Assembly (NCBI GenBank): GCA_017306865.1
Contig: JAFKHH010000019.1
Location: 124,001 to 188,000, forward strand
From: Filimonas sp.
GTDB lineage: Bacteria; Bacteroidota; Bacteroidia; Chitinophagales; Chitinophagaceae
Reading direction: 5' to 3'
Length of the DNA stretch: 64,000 nucleotides
Below, piece by piece: positions 27,601 to 35,793 of this stretch; the first letter of the stretch is position 1, and every line of letters begins with the position of its first letter. The notes below the pieces were generated by a model. That model was not told the DNA's origin, searched no databases, and saw only the letters and a list, made by a program, of their open reading frames with translations. The position numbers were made by a program, and so were the translations under genes.

Positions 27601-27879
27601 CTGGTAGCCCGTGTAGGTGAATGTGAAATTGTACTTGCTGTTTGCAGTAAGATCGTTGATTTTAAAATTGCCGCTTTCGTCAGTGTTTGTACTGGCGATT
27701 TTTTTTCCTTCCAGTGTTTCTACCTGCACCGTTGCACCATTCAATGCATCTCCTTTCTCGCTGGTGACCTTACCTGTGATCATTGATTTAGTTACCGTCT
27801 GCGCCTGCAGTAGCCATGGCGCAAATAGTAAAAAAACAGATAAGAAAATTTTGATGTAACCGAGGTTTTTCTGTTTCAT
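24691..27879 (-). CDS. SusC/RagA-family TonB-dependent outer-membrane transporter
   Basis: The 1062-residue transporter has a signal peptide (residues 1-27, ending LLQAQ). A carboxypeptidase-D-like domain (MITGKVTSEKGDALNGATVQ) and a plug domain with the SusC signature (SLTGNTNPLWVVDGIP, then ALYGSRASNGVILVTTK) come next. A long beta-barrel ends in FGLTLKFGF, the aromatic C-terminus needed for outer-membrane insertion. There is no N-terminal secretin/STN domain, so signalling to FecR would not go by the usual STN route within this protein. It imports the nutrient captured by the SusD partner using TonB energy. It is the first structural gene after the FecR/sigma pair. Confidence 0.95.
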   Translation of the reverse strand: MKQKNLGYIKIFLSVFLLFAPWLLQAQTVTKSMITGKVTSEKGDALNGATVQVETLEGKKIASTNTDESGNFKINDLTANSKYNFTFTYTGYQINHLRSFLVREGSGNSILVRMKENAASLDSVVVTALNFKRNPRSLGYSVAQLDGSRVNTVQTPNLINALSGKIAGVDVGNIANGVAGTKRIVIRGESSLTGNTNPLWVVDGIPINTTTLGGLATNTPEGGYDYGDGLTGINPDDIESISVLKGNAAAALYGSRASNGVILVTTKSGKSAKGKINVDFSSSLLVDKLIDQSNFQNVYGQSAINQLNSADLPTSAENAKGSDSWGHLLDGTPAPQFDGVVRPFSAVKNNYKRFFNTGSTITNTIALSGSNATQDYRVSVSDLRNTDIVPNANFTRTSVNTKAHSKFGKLDADVVINYSYEKANNRPYIGGNHDNQFYSLLYLPNSIDIASLKPGVDSNGRELLYTQGVSNPYYIVNYEKEKDTRNRLTGSISLKYQFTNWLYARGRITRDFYLAKRLQYIPDGNASSSFPYNSPTNIGGILNQRSLDNTENNYEFLLGVDPAMKSKFTINGFVGGNINWRSTSQAITSGNVFTVPGVYTFNNLKNKLPSTSESRQKTNSLFGSMELSYNKYLYLTLTGRNDWFSTLPIENNNLFYPAASLSFIFSDAFKLPSAISFGKLRASAAQVSGDTDPYQLDLSYSLDAYQYNNAQPLQLIGTTNIPNKKLKPLLSTDYELGLDMDFLNGRFGFEFTYYNKQIVNDIVRTAVSSSTGYATAILNVGKMGNSGIEILLKGSPVKTRDFTWDITATYSKNNNKVIALGEGTKGAPIQLATSKSGNAFVQLTEGLRYGAIYGFTYQRDSASGRIVYNSTGLPVVNSKASLLGYGTYNQLIGFSNTFTYKNLSLYVFFDAKFGASIYSETNATAYKNGKHMATLEGRTDGIIGDGVNQSGGENTVRVSAASISSYYSQIGSISEQFIYDASFVKLREVALRYRFNPGFLRKIGFTNAAVALVARNLLTVYKDKNLENVDPESNTAANNQQGIERMTYPTTRNFGLTLKFGF

Positions 27880-27963
27880 ATTACGTGATTAAGAGTATGC
27901 AATAGCTTATCCCAACGCCTATTATCTATGCGTTTCAGCCTGGGAAAAACTGCTCTAAAAAAT

Positions 27964-29040
27964 TTATTTTGGTTTACTGATTTCTATCTTATTGTCTCCG
28001 GCATCCGTAAAATTTAACTCGTTGAGATTACAGATAATAGCGAGCACACTTTTCAAATCTTCTTTTCCTGTGAATGTCCCCGTGAAATAAAGCCCTGCAA
28101 TATCTGCTTCGCTAAACACGAGCTTAACATGATAATGCGTTGCTAATTTTTCAAAGATGATCGCCATTGCTTCATTATTAAACGACAACGGTTTTTGTGT
28201 ACGCACAGGAGCAGGCTTAAGCTGTTCTGTTGTTCTTCTGTGCTTCGCCACTGTCGCTATATGCGCATCTATTGTTGAAATGGTAAAACGTTTCGGCAAT
28301 TCATTATAAACAAATTCCTGGTTTGGCAACAAATACTGTTCTTTCCATTTATTGCTTTCGTTACCAGTCTTCCTGATCACGACTTTACCTTCAAAGAGTT
28401 TTACAGAGACTATGCCTTTTACTTTTGTATCAACTGTAAAGGCCGTACCAAGTGCTGTGGTCGCAAAACCATTTGAAAAAACGGTAAACGGCCTGTGCGC
28501 GTCTTTCGCAACTTTGAAAAAAGCCATACCGGCTAATACAATATCCCTGCGCTCATTCACAAACGGCTCAGTGAATGACAATGTACTGTTCGGATATAAA
28601 TTCACTAATGATCCATCTTTCAGCAAAATGGCCTGGACGGTATCGGTAACGTTTGTAATTATTTTTTCAACTGCCTTCACCTTGTTAGCAGTGATTGCAG
28701 TCACTTCTTTATCCCCTTTATTATTCATGGTAAACATGAACACACTTACCGCAATGATCACAGAAGCTGCTGCAGCCCACCACATCCTGTGAATGATTGC
28801 TTTCTTCGGCACATCTACACTCCTGCTCGCTTCAATCTGTCTGTGCAATGCTTGCAGGATCCGTTCACTGTTTACAGGCAGCTCTGTTGACTGACTCTTC
28901 GTAAGGGCATTAAAGAAATCGACACCCAGTGCTTCGCGCATGGAATCATCTCTCTCCAGCAATTGCTGCAACTCCAGCAGTTCACTCCTGGAAATTGTCT
29001 TAGCCCAAAATTTTTGTATTAGAATCTCAGTTGCCTGCAT
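27964..29040 (-). CDS. FecR-family anti-sigma factor
   Basis: The 358-residue protein has a cytoplasmic N-terminal part (residues 1-85), one membrane segment (about 88-105, WWAAAASVIIAVSVFMF) and a periplasmic FecR domain (VNLYPNSTLSFTEPF and the LGTAFTVDT stretch, with KVVIRK beyond). The C-terminal 70 residues (FEKLATHYHVKLVFSEADIAGLYFTGTF) are the DUF4974-type secretin-like domain found in Bacteroidota FecR proteins. It should hold the neighbouring sigma factor inactive until the SusC transporter signals substrate. It lies 91 bases behind the sigma gene and 84 bases before SusC on the same strand. Confidence 0.92.
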   Translation of the reverse strand: MQATEILIQKFWAKTISRSELLELQQLLERDDSMREALGVDFFNALTKSQSTELPVNSERILQALHRQIEASRSVDVPKKAIIHRMWWAAAASVIIAVSVFMFTMNNKGDKEVTAITANKVKAVEKIITNVTDTVQAILLKDGSLVNLYPNSTLSFTEPFVNERRDIVLAGMAFFKVAKDAHRPFTVFSNGFATTALGTAFTVDTKVKGIVSVKLFEGKVVIRKTGNESNKWKEQYLLPNQEFVYNELPKRFTISTIDAHIATVAKHRRTTEQLKPAPVRTQKPLSFNNEAMAIIFEKLATHYHVKLVFSEADIAGLYFTGTFTGKEDLKSVLAIICNLNELNFTDAGDNKIEISKPK

Positions 29041-29131
29041 ATGTAATAGTAAATAGCAACAAAAGCTAAAAATGGGGGTGAGAGCGAGTATTAACGAATT
29101 GTTACCTGTAAGTTCTTATTCGAAAAACGGA

Positions 29132-29716
29132 TTAGATCGAAAGGGGGATGATGAGTAATAATGTTGAGCCAGCGTAGCGGGAGTAAATAAATTTACGGAT
29201 GAATTTGAGCGATTCTTTTAAATAATCTTTTATTGTTTCTGTGGAAACACCCAGTATGCCTGCAGCTTCCGCATAGCTTTTTCCCTGCAAGCGGCATAAT
29301 TCAAACACTTGTCTTTTCCTTGGTGATAATGAATTAATCGCTTCATTCAGCAGCTCTATTTCAAGGTTGCCATCGTCACAATCATCCGTATCACTAATAT
29401 TAATGAGGTCTGCCACTTCGTTTGAAAGAACAATGCAATTGTTTACCTGCTTCTTTAAAAAAGCAAGTGATTTGTGATAGCTTACAACGAATAACCAGCC
29501 ACCTACATCCTGTGTAGCATCTATTTTTTTCCTGTTTTCCCACAAGGAAAGAAATACTTCCTGTAAAATATCCTCAGCAATATCCTGCTGGCGGATCAGC
29601 TTCGAAATGTTAGCAAAAATGGCCCGGTGGTATGTGGTATAGATATGATCAAATACTTCCACACTGCCTTCGGCGAGTTTGGCTACATCTATCATATTAA
29701 TTTTGGAAGGGGGCAT
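29132..29716 (-). CDS. ECF-type RNA polymerase sigma factor
   Basis: The 194-residue protein has region 2 (residues 18-80: FDHIYTTYHRAIFANISKLI, then DIAEDILQEVFLSLWENR) and region 4 (residues 120-175: INSLSPRKRQVFELCRLQ, then SYAEAAGILGVSTETIKDYL), the layout of the Bacteroidota RpoE/FecI-like family. A second ATG at 29695 could be the start. It is the first gene of the long minus-strand operon and should direct transcription of the SusC/SusD unit when freed from FecR. The C-terminus ends with an odd hydrophobic stretch, STLLLIIPLSI, which may bring it close to the membrane. Confidence 0.92.
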   Translation of the reverse strand: MPPSKINMIDVAKLAEGSVEVFDHIYTTYHRAIFANISKLIRQQDIAEDILQEVFLSLWENRKKIDATQDVGGWLFVVSYHKSLAFLKKQVNNCIVLSNEVADLINISDTDDCDDGNLEIELLNEAINSLSPRKRQVFELCRLQGKSYAEAAGILGVSTETIKDYLKESLKFIRKFIYSRYAGSTLLLIIPLSI

Positions 29717-29971
29717 AAAAAACGCAAATCTATCAGACAGCCATACTCATTTGTGCTTTTTATTGTTACCAAAATATGAATTGTCATTTAAGGTTGCATT
29801 TGTCCCTTACCATCCGGTTTGGCAAAGTGGAGAACAATATTTGCCAGTTAAGCCAGTAACAAAATTTAGTCAATTGAGTATGTGGCAACTAATCTGGTCA
29901 TGTATATGGTATTTCATGACACTTCTAATTTTTAGGTTATTACATTAAAAAGCAGAAAGATCTCTAAAATG

Positions 29972-30004
29972 AAAGCTGACTATATAACACGTTGTCAGCT
30001 TTTT
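29972..30004. terminator. Terminator-like hairpin
   Basis: AAAGCTGAC (29972-29980) and GTCAGCTTT (29994-30002) form a nine-base stem with a further AAC/GTT pairing inside the loop, followed by TT at 30003-30004. It lies between the sigma gene and the tRNA-like scar; on the minus strand it would be a second stop after the former tRNA. Confidence 0.45.
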
Positions 30005-30098
30005 GATCTGCTTTAATAATCCTGCCTTGGCATTAATGAACCACAGCGTTCATCAATACACCTGGCACATCATCACATATTTGAAATATTCCCAAAAC

Positions 30099-30136
30099 AA
30101 AGAAGCTTGTAAATCTTTCGACTTACAAGCTTCTTT
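30099..30136 (-). terminator. Terminator of the former tRNA gene
   Basis: AAAGAAGCTTGTAA (30099-30112) and TTACAAGCTTCTTT (30123-30136) form a perfect 14-bp stem with a ten-base loop. It lies eight bases beyond the tRNA-like 3' end when read on the minus strand, where TTTGTTTT follows. Confidence 0.6.
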
Positions 30137-30144
30137 TAGTTAGT

Positions 30145-30158
30145 GTCGGGAAGACAGG
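30145..30158 (-). other. tRNA-Pro 3'-end remnant, candidate attachment site
   Basis: On the minus strand this reads CCTGTCTTCCCGAC, the T-stem 3' strand plus acceptor 3' strand (CTTCCCG) and discriminator expected of a Bacteroidota tRNA-Pro. Similarity weakly continues for five more bases (TTCGA) after a two-base deletion, then stops; there is no anticodon arm, so no functional tRNA remains here. Such 3' ends are left when an element integrates into a tRNA gene. The accessory region starts at this point. Six ATCAAA/TTTGAT motifs follow between 30272 and 30412, like integrase arm sites. Confidence 0.5.
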
Positions 30159-30271
30159 TCGAAAGACTTATTCTAGAACCCGCACCCAGTAAGGGTTTCA
30201 GAGAATTGGCGGTAAATCACTCAAGTATTCACTCAAAGAAAACAGACCGCAATCAACTGATTATCAATTAA

Positions 30272-30412
30272 TATCAAAAACCCGCAAATCGCATTGAATC
30301 TGTAGAAAAAAATATCAAATCCTATCAAACAGTTTCATCCCTGCGACCAGCCGGTAATAAATAAAGAACTTACGCTAAAGGTACGATTTTGATGCGATTT
30401 GATAAATTTTGA
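30272..30412. repeat. Cluster of short ATCAAA-type repeats
   Basis: ATATCAAA or TATCAAA occurs at about 30273, 30313 and 30324, and its complement TTTTGAT/TTTGAT at about 30386, 30398 and 30408. The two groups point towards each other around a GC-richer core (30340-30360). Beside a tRNA remnant this resembles arm-type binding sites of a tyrosine recombinase. The rest of 29717-31053 (1.3 kb) has no gene I can support. Confidence 0.4.
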
Positions 30413-30805
30413 TTAGTGGAAGTATATTTTATCTAGGAAAATCTAAAGTGATTTCATGGGTATTTTTTATTGAATTTTACCCATGTTTAGTGAACATAGG
30501 TAATTACTACTCACGAATATGCGGTAAGAAATTTAGAAAACATTGATCATTTTGTGAAATTTGTTCGAATTCTACTTTGGCTGGGTATTAATCGGAATAT
30601 TCTTACAACTTGAAAATCTTAAAGGCTTAACCCTCCTTTACTGAACGAATATTAATCAGTATGATGCTGAAATCAACAAACAGCCTCCTGTTGTATTATT
30701 ATAATACTAATAGTAGATTAGGGTTTAAAATATATTATATCAAGATCCGTCAATAAAGAAATTAAGCCCTATACAAATGCTTTAATCAATAAAGCTAGCC
30801 AGTAT

Positions 30806-30928
30806 GGGGGTTTCGGAGGCACTGATCATGTTTTTACGTCAAGGCTTGACCATAAATTTTATTCGTTATCAATTGAAATACTGGTCAATGATTTGCGAAA
30901 TGAGGTGGTCAACTTCTCCGAAATACCC
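30806..30928 (+). repeat. 123-bp terminal-inverted-repeat element, copy 1
   Basis: The ends GGGGGTTTCGGAG (30806-30818) and CTCCGAAATACCC (30916-30928) are inverted repeats matching at 11 of 13 positions. A second, inner inverted repeat is TTGACCA/TGGTCAA. The whole 123 bp aligns without gaps to the complement of 40700-40822 at 98 of 123 positions, including a 22-base identical block. It lies just beyond the immunity-gene end of the Rhs operon, in the opposite orientation to copy 2. Confidence 0.8.
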
Positions 30929-30984
30929 AATATAATTCAGGATATTGTATATAATTTCAATTTTATAGCAATCTATTCAAAATG

Positions 30985-31016
30985 AAGGAAGGCTATGTTA
31001 ACAGATAGCCTTCCTT
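30985..31016 (-). terminator. Terminator of the Rhs operon
   Basis: AAGGAAGGCTAT (30985-30996) and ATAGCCTTCCTT (31005-31016) form a perfect 12-bp stem with an eight-base loop. Read on the minus strand it lies 37 bases after the stop of the immunity candidate and is followed by TCATTTTG. Confidence 0.75.
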
Positions 31017-31053
31017 TCGAATACAAAATCAACCTGATAACTTCAGTTGTTAC

Positions 31054-31509
31054 TCAATATCGAATATTAAACACCATATTTCTTTTCTCATACCTATAAC
31101 GAATATAAAGAAAGCGAGTATACATTATGATTGTAACAATCGGCAGATAATAAACCTTTTTAAGAATGCCAATAAGAAGCAGCAACAAATCTGCATGCAA
31201 TCCTATACCAAACGTATAAAGATAATTCTGCTGCATCCGAAAACCCAGTTCATGAGTGTATCTGCTGCCAATTTTCATTATATAATCAAATGCAACCCGG
31301 TTACTTTGTTTGCGATCTAGAATGTAGCCATGCTCTTTAATGTCATCAAAATACTGAAACAACAATTCATGTACTTCCCTTTTATAAGTACTCAACTTAT
31401 CGAATGAGTATAAAAAATTTTGAACAGAACGAAGACTTAACATTTTCTGTTGCTCAGGTGTTAATGTTCTTTTCAACTCATCTACAGTTTCCTGATATGA
31501 CTCTATCAT
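31054..31509 (-). CDS. Candidate membrane immunity protein for the Rhs toxin
   Basis: I do not recognise a named family for this 151-residue protein. Its ATG overlaps the Rhs stop codon (ATGA, 31506-31509), the tight coupling usual for toxin-immunity pairs. Residues 1-95 are helical and charged. Residues 103-135 hold one or two hydrophobic segments (LHADLLLLLIGILKKVYYLP, then IVTIIMYTRFLYI) ending in a basic tail, so the protein is probably in the inner membrane. A membrane-resident immunity protein fits a toxin that inserts into or permeabilises the membrane. Terminator hairpin 30985-31016 ends the operon right after it. Function is inferred from position and hydrophobicity. Confidence 0.7.
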   Translation of the reverse strand: MIESYQETVDELKRTLTPEQQKMLSLRSVQNFLYSFDKLSTYKREVHELLFQYFDDIKEHGYILDRKQSNRVAFDYIMKIGSRYTHELGFRMQQNYLYTFGIGLHADLLLLLIGILKKVYYLPIVTIIMYTRFLYIRYRYEKRNMVFNIRY

Positions 31510-34500
31510 TCGATCATTTTTTTGGTCTTATCATAAAGATCATACAAGGTCTTTATTTGATCAAGTAATTTTTTGGGATCCGTAAATTTATCCCCCCATG
31601 CTCTTACACTGTTTACTGCCTGCAAACTGGCGCTCGATCCAAGTGCGGTAACCAACGACTGAGCTACGCCTAACCTAGCGGTTGCAAGTACAGTCTGCAA
31701 CCTGTAATAAGTCAGAATTCCAAGCTCTGTATATGCCGCAGTTGTCGATACTGCTAACGACTGCACACCACGCATCAGAATAGGCCAATCCGCTTCAGCA
31801 AGGACAGCTCCAGCAACAACAACAGGTAAATTCTTCCAGAAAAACTTTTGTTGCTCCTGTTTTTGAACCTCTGCAATGACGGAAGTGAGTTCATTAATAG
31901 CTTTTTCAAGCTGATCCTTAGCTGCTGTTAAATTTCTATATTTCTCCCTCACAGCCATAACATCAGCATACTCATCAGGCTGTGGGACATAAAATGGATC
32001 CCTATACTTCTTTTCTGTTGCTTTATCAAGCGTTTTAGTCTCGGTTGGGTCAGGAGTTGCTTCATCGCGTGAATCCGCTGTCTCAACTTCAGTCTCCTGA
32101 ATATCATAATACTCTTTGACTTCATCGAAAGACACCTCCTTATCCCCATCCATGTATTTCTGCTTCTTCCAATCGTACACCGGAGCCATACCATCGGGAT
32201 CAATAAATCTAATCGGATTGTTATAGGCGTAATTATACACGCCATGGCGGCGCATTGATTCACTTAACGGATCAATCGAATGCCATCTGCCAATCTGAGC
32301 ATCATACATCCTCGTTCCGTAATCATACCATTCAAGTCCGTTGCCATCACTAAATTCTTTATGCTGCAGCTCTTTACCATTATACCTTATATTATTCTCC
32401 AATTTTCCAAATGCACTGCTGCTTATCCCATCAATTCGCAACCCGAATGGATAGTAATGATCTACCGCTAAAAGATGGCCAGATTGAGTAGTGACCAAAA
32501 AATTATCGAAAACGACCGGTGTTTCAGGCGACTGATTACTGGTGAAAATATAAACAAAGCCTGTCTTCTGAATTTTCCATCCAAGTTTAAGATGGTTCTT
32601 TGTTTCCGTCTCATCGCCTACCTGTTGAAAACCTTGCACTTCAAATGCCATCGGCGAAATAATCCCAGTGGAATCTCTTTTTATCGGTTTCAAATCTTCA
32701 TCTAATAAAATCCAATTCAAGAATGCCTTGGGTTTCGATTGCAAACTAGATGGGTTATTGTCTCTCGTAGTCAGGAAGGAAGTAATTGCAGGTATCATCT
32801 GGTCTATTCCACCAGAAGTTAACCCGGAGGCGCCATGGCTAAGGAAACTAGCCACTCCACTCTGCGACAGAAGTTCTTTTGCTTGTATATCAAAAGGAAC
32901 AGGCACATTTTTATTTCGTATGCCACGATGCTGATACCAACTCTGTACAGCAATATTAACTTTATCACCTGCCATTACCTTCAATAATATCGACGGGCCG
33001 ACCTTGTTGACCTTGCCATCAACAACAGCAACAAACTTATTTGCACTATCATTTGGCTGGTATTCTCTTGGCTTTGGTTTACGCGTCTTATCGAGATTTG
33101 CATAGTAGCGCTCCTCAACACTTGCACTATCCGCTTCCATCGTTGCAGTCCGATACAGTTGAACAGACTGTTCCTCGGTCAACGTCACTCTTGTGTTACC
33201 CAGGTGGTCTTTTACGAAATAATCATACACATAGGAACCATCCGGTTTGCGGCGGACGCGCCCAGTTTCATGAAAAAACTGCCTCAGTACATTGTTTTCA
33301 TACTGAAATCCTGCATCATAAAGAGTAGTCGTAACAATTCCACTGTTGGTATTATCAGTAACCGTCTTCTTGAGCTTAGTACCCATAGCATCATATGTAA
33401 ACTCAATTTGCCCTTTGTTGGTAACTGTTATAACATCTGGGAGATTAAGAATATTATATGAGATATTGGATATCCCTTTATTCTCATCTTTAACCATATT
33501 GCCACGGTTATCATACCAATAATCCTGAGATTGGCCACTGCTAATTTCTTTAAAATCTCCTAGCGTAGAAGATGGATTATTGCTGGCATCTGTCACTGCA
33601 ATCACTTTATTAGAAACGCCGTCAATTGAATATGTCAACTGATCCAATGCACTACTACCCGCCTTATTTTCCATATAAAGGATATTTCCATTAGCATCAT
33701 AAGCAGATGCAGGATCAACACCATCCCCCATTTTAGTTGAGAAATCCAGGCCGGAAGAGTTATCCCAGTTACCACCTGATAGTTGAGTAAAGTCAGCTTT
33801 CAATAATCTGTTCGAAGGATCATATTTGTAGCCGTATGCACGTTGCTCATTATCGTTGTAACTCTTCCATTGTACACCTGCGATATTGCCGTTAAAATAG
33901 CCGCCGCTCGGGACATTAAAGCCGTAATCATAGGATATTTTTTCTCCGAAGTAATGATCCGTCGAATAACTTGTCGCATAGCTTTTATTGATACCTGTAA
34001 GCCAACCTCTGATATTGTAGTCAAAGTTAAGCTCCTCAATTGGATCTGTTACATAAGACCCGCTGACCTTATCATTTCCCAGTTTTGAGTTTACCAATTG
34101 ACCTAACTCATTGTATTCATTTCTCTGGATCGAAACTTCAGGATCGGAGTTCACCTTCTTTGTAATTTCTAATAACTGGCCATTGGCGCTATACGTATTC
34201 TTTGTAATCACAACCACGTTCGTGGGTGTGGTTCCTACAGCGTTGTGATTCATTTTAGAAACCAAGTGTTGACCTGAAAAACTGTACTGGCGAGTTTCCA
34301 AATCAATTCCACCAGAAATATTCTTTAAAGCAGTCTGTATAATACGCTCTTTATCATCGTAAAAATTCACGGTATACAGATAATCACTTGTGCCGAGAAT
34401 ATTCACTTTTCGTCCTGTAATAAGATTTTTAGTTCTACTACTCGCGGTAATTGCCATCGGGTATGGGAAGACACTGGATGAGGGAGACAAAAAGCCAGTT

Positions 34501-35771
34501 GACGTTTCTGAAGTACTAAAAGATCCGGGCATCCCCGTACCACTGACCCACGAATAATCGTCATAATAATATTCGATCTGCAGGGTCTCGATGTCAAAAG
34601 GAACAAGAACTCCAAAGTACTCTTGTAAATCGTAAACATTGAACTCTGGTAAATCATTTATACCTATACCTACCTGAATCAGACGATCATAGTCATCGTA
34701 CAAATAAACCTGCCATTCATCTGAAGTATAATCACCCTCGTGTTTACATATCAGCCTATTGTTGTCGTCATATAACATCCAAATTTCGTTAGCTCCTGGG
34801 AGCTTCTTTATCAACATACGATTTCTTCTATCATACTCATAATAATAACACAGGCCTTCGAAAATCGAAGTATAATTTGCTAAATCTATTGTTCCGGATA
34901 ATGAAGAAAGTTGAGACCAAGCTTTTGGAGGAATAACTGTGCGCAGGCGATCCAATTCATCATAAACATAAAATGTACAAAGCCAGCCGCTCGAACCTGT
35001 AACATCTGCTGCACCTAAGTGATCAATTTCCACTTTTTTTAGAACTAGTCTTCCTGCGTTATTCTTATATTCAACCAATCGTTTGCCAGTCTCGTCAGTC
35101 GTTATATTTCTATACAAAGAACCAGTCGCATAGTAGCCCGATGATGATGCCTTTTGTGCTCTTCCTTTTCCAATTGTCCACAATCTCACCTCGTTTGTAG
35201 AATTAACCTGTTGCTGACGTAATACACCTCTGCTACTGCCTGTCCAACTGTTGCCAGGCGCCATACTTTTTTTGATCGTGTTTAAAGGTGAATTATCAAA
35301 CACTGTCTCACTATAGTAAATATTTTCACCGGGAAAATAATTTGCCAGAGTTACACTTTGTGTACCGTACGGATCCAACTTAAATGATCCGTCGGTAGCT
35401 ACCGGATCGACATAAGGCAAATACTTATACGCTTCAAGCCCAAACTCGTTGTACAGTGTCGTCCATACTATATCCTTTCCTCCCGGACTACCTTGCACAG
35501 CCACATCCTGAATCTTCCGGCCCAAGCCATCTATGTATTGTACCGTTTTTCTTGTCTCATTTAAAGTGCCACTTTTCAACGCAGACTCACTGGAAACCGG
35601 TTTCAACGCTTCGTAGAACTTTACATTATTGATAGGCATTGAAACGCTATAAGGGAACGGAACAGGTCTGGCAGTTGCGGTAGGCAAAGTCGCGTTATCT
35701 GGTTTAATTTGTGCAATCCCATCGACTACCGTCACAAAAGACAGTAGCATCAAAAATATTCTATGCTTCAT
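31506..35771 (-). CDS. Rhs (YD-repeat) protein with DUF6443 start and toxin-like C-terminal tip
   Basis: The 1421-residue protein starts at MKHRIFLMLLSFV, a signal peptide ending near IAQ; longer open frame upstream overlaps the previous gene and is not used. Residues 30-150 match DUF6443 (TVQYIDGLGRKIQDVAVQGS). Residues 180-1120 carry YD repeats (for example YEYDRRNRMLIKKLPGANE). The Rhs core lies near 1140-1195: YDYGTRMYDAQIGRWHSIDP, then PIRFIDPDGM. The last about 226 residues form a variable tip: an acidic linker, a coiled coil (about 1267-1310) and a hydrophobic helical part (about 1310-1380). Such tips are delivered toxins; this one looks membrane-active. The next gene overlaps it and is the likely immunity gene. 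Confidence 0.88.
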   Translation of the reverse strand: MKHRIFLMLLSFVTVVDGIAQIKPDNATLPTATARPVPFPYSVSMPINNVKFYEALKPVSSESALKSGTLNETRKTVQYIDGLGRKIQDVAVQGSPGGKDIVWTTLYNEFGLEAYKYLPYVDPVATDGSFKLDPYGTQSVTLANYFPGENIYYSETVFDNSPLNTIKKSMAPGNSWTGSSRGVLRQQQVNSTNEVRLWTIGKGRAQKASSSGYYATGSLYRNITTDETGKRLVEYKNNAGRLVLKKVEIDHLGAADVTGSSGWLCTFYVYDELDRLRTVIPPKAWSQLSSLSGTIDLANYTSIFEGLCYYYEYDRRNRMLIKKLPGANEIWMLYDDNNRLICKHEGDYTSDEWQVYLYDDYDRLIQVGIGINDLPEFNVYDLQEYFGVLVPFDIETLQIEYYYDDYSWVSGTGMPGSFSTSETSTGFLSPSSSVFPYPMAITASSRTKNLITGRKVNILGTSDYLYTVNFYDDKERIIQTALKNISGGIDLETRQYSFSGQHLVSKMNHNAVGTTPTNVVVITKNTYSANGQLLEITKKVNSDPEVSIQRNEYNELGQLVNSKLGNDKVSGSYVTDPIEELNFDYNIRGWLTGINKSYATSYSTDHYFGEKISYDYGFNVPSGGYFNGNIAGVQWKSYNDNEQRAYGYKYDPSNRLLKADFTQLSGGNWDNSSGLDFSTKMGDGVDPASAYDANGNILYMENKAGSSALDQLTYSIDGVSNKVIAVTDASNNPSSTLGDFKEISSGQSQDYWYDNRGNMVKDENKGISNISYNILNLPDVITVTNKGQIEFTYDAMGTKLKKTVTDNTNSGIVTTTLYDAGFQYENNVLRQFFHETGRVRRKPDGSYVYDYFVKDHLGNTRVTLTEEQSVQLYRTATMEADSASVEERYYANLDKTRKPKPREYQPNDSANKFVAVVDGKVNKVGPSILLKVMAGDKVNIAVQSWYQHRGIRNKNVPVPFDIQAKELLSQSGVASFLSHGASGLTSGGIDQMIPAITSFLTTRDNNPSSLQSKPKAFLNWILLDEDLKPIKRDSTGIISPMAFEVQGFQQVGDETETKNHLKLGWKIQKTGFVYIFTSNQSPETPVVFDNFLVTTQSGHLLAVDHYYPFGLRIDGISSSAFGKLENNIRYNGKELQHKEFSDGNGLEWYDYGTRMYDAQIGRWHSIDPLSESMRRHGVYNYAYNNPIRFIDPDGMAPVYDWKKQKYMDGDKEVSFDEVKEYYDIQETEVETADSRDEATPDPTETKTLDKATEKKYRDPFYVPQPDEYADVMAVREKYRNLTAAKDQLEKAINELTSVIAEVQKQEQQKFFWKNLPVVVAGAVLAEADWPILMRGVQSLAVSTTAAYTELGILTYYRLQTVLATARLGVAQSLVTALGSSASLQAVNSVRAWGDKFTDPKKLLDQIKTLYDLYDKTKKMIE

Positions 35772-35793
35772 AATATTTATTAGGGTTGGTAGT

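Noticed and set aside
30722-30985. An open frame of 87 codons running through element copy 1 and ending at the terminator hairpin
   Set aside because: It has no start codon, and the part shared with copy 2 is interrupted there by a TGA. Equal length and terminal inverted repeats explain the similarity as a DNA element rather than a conserved protein.
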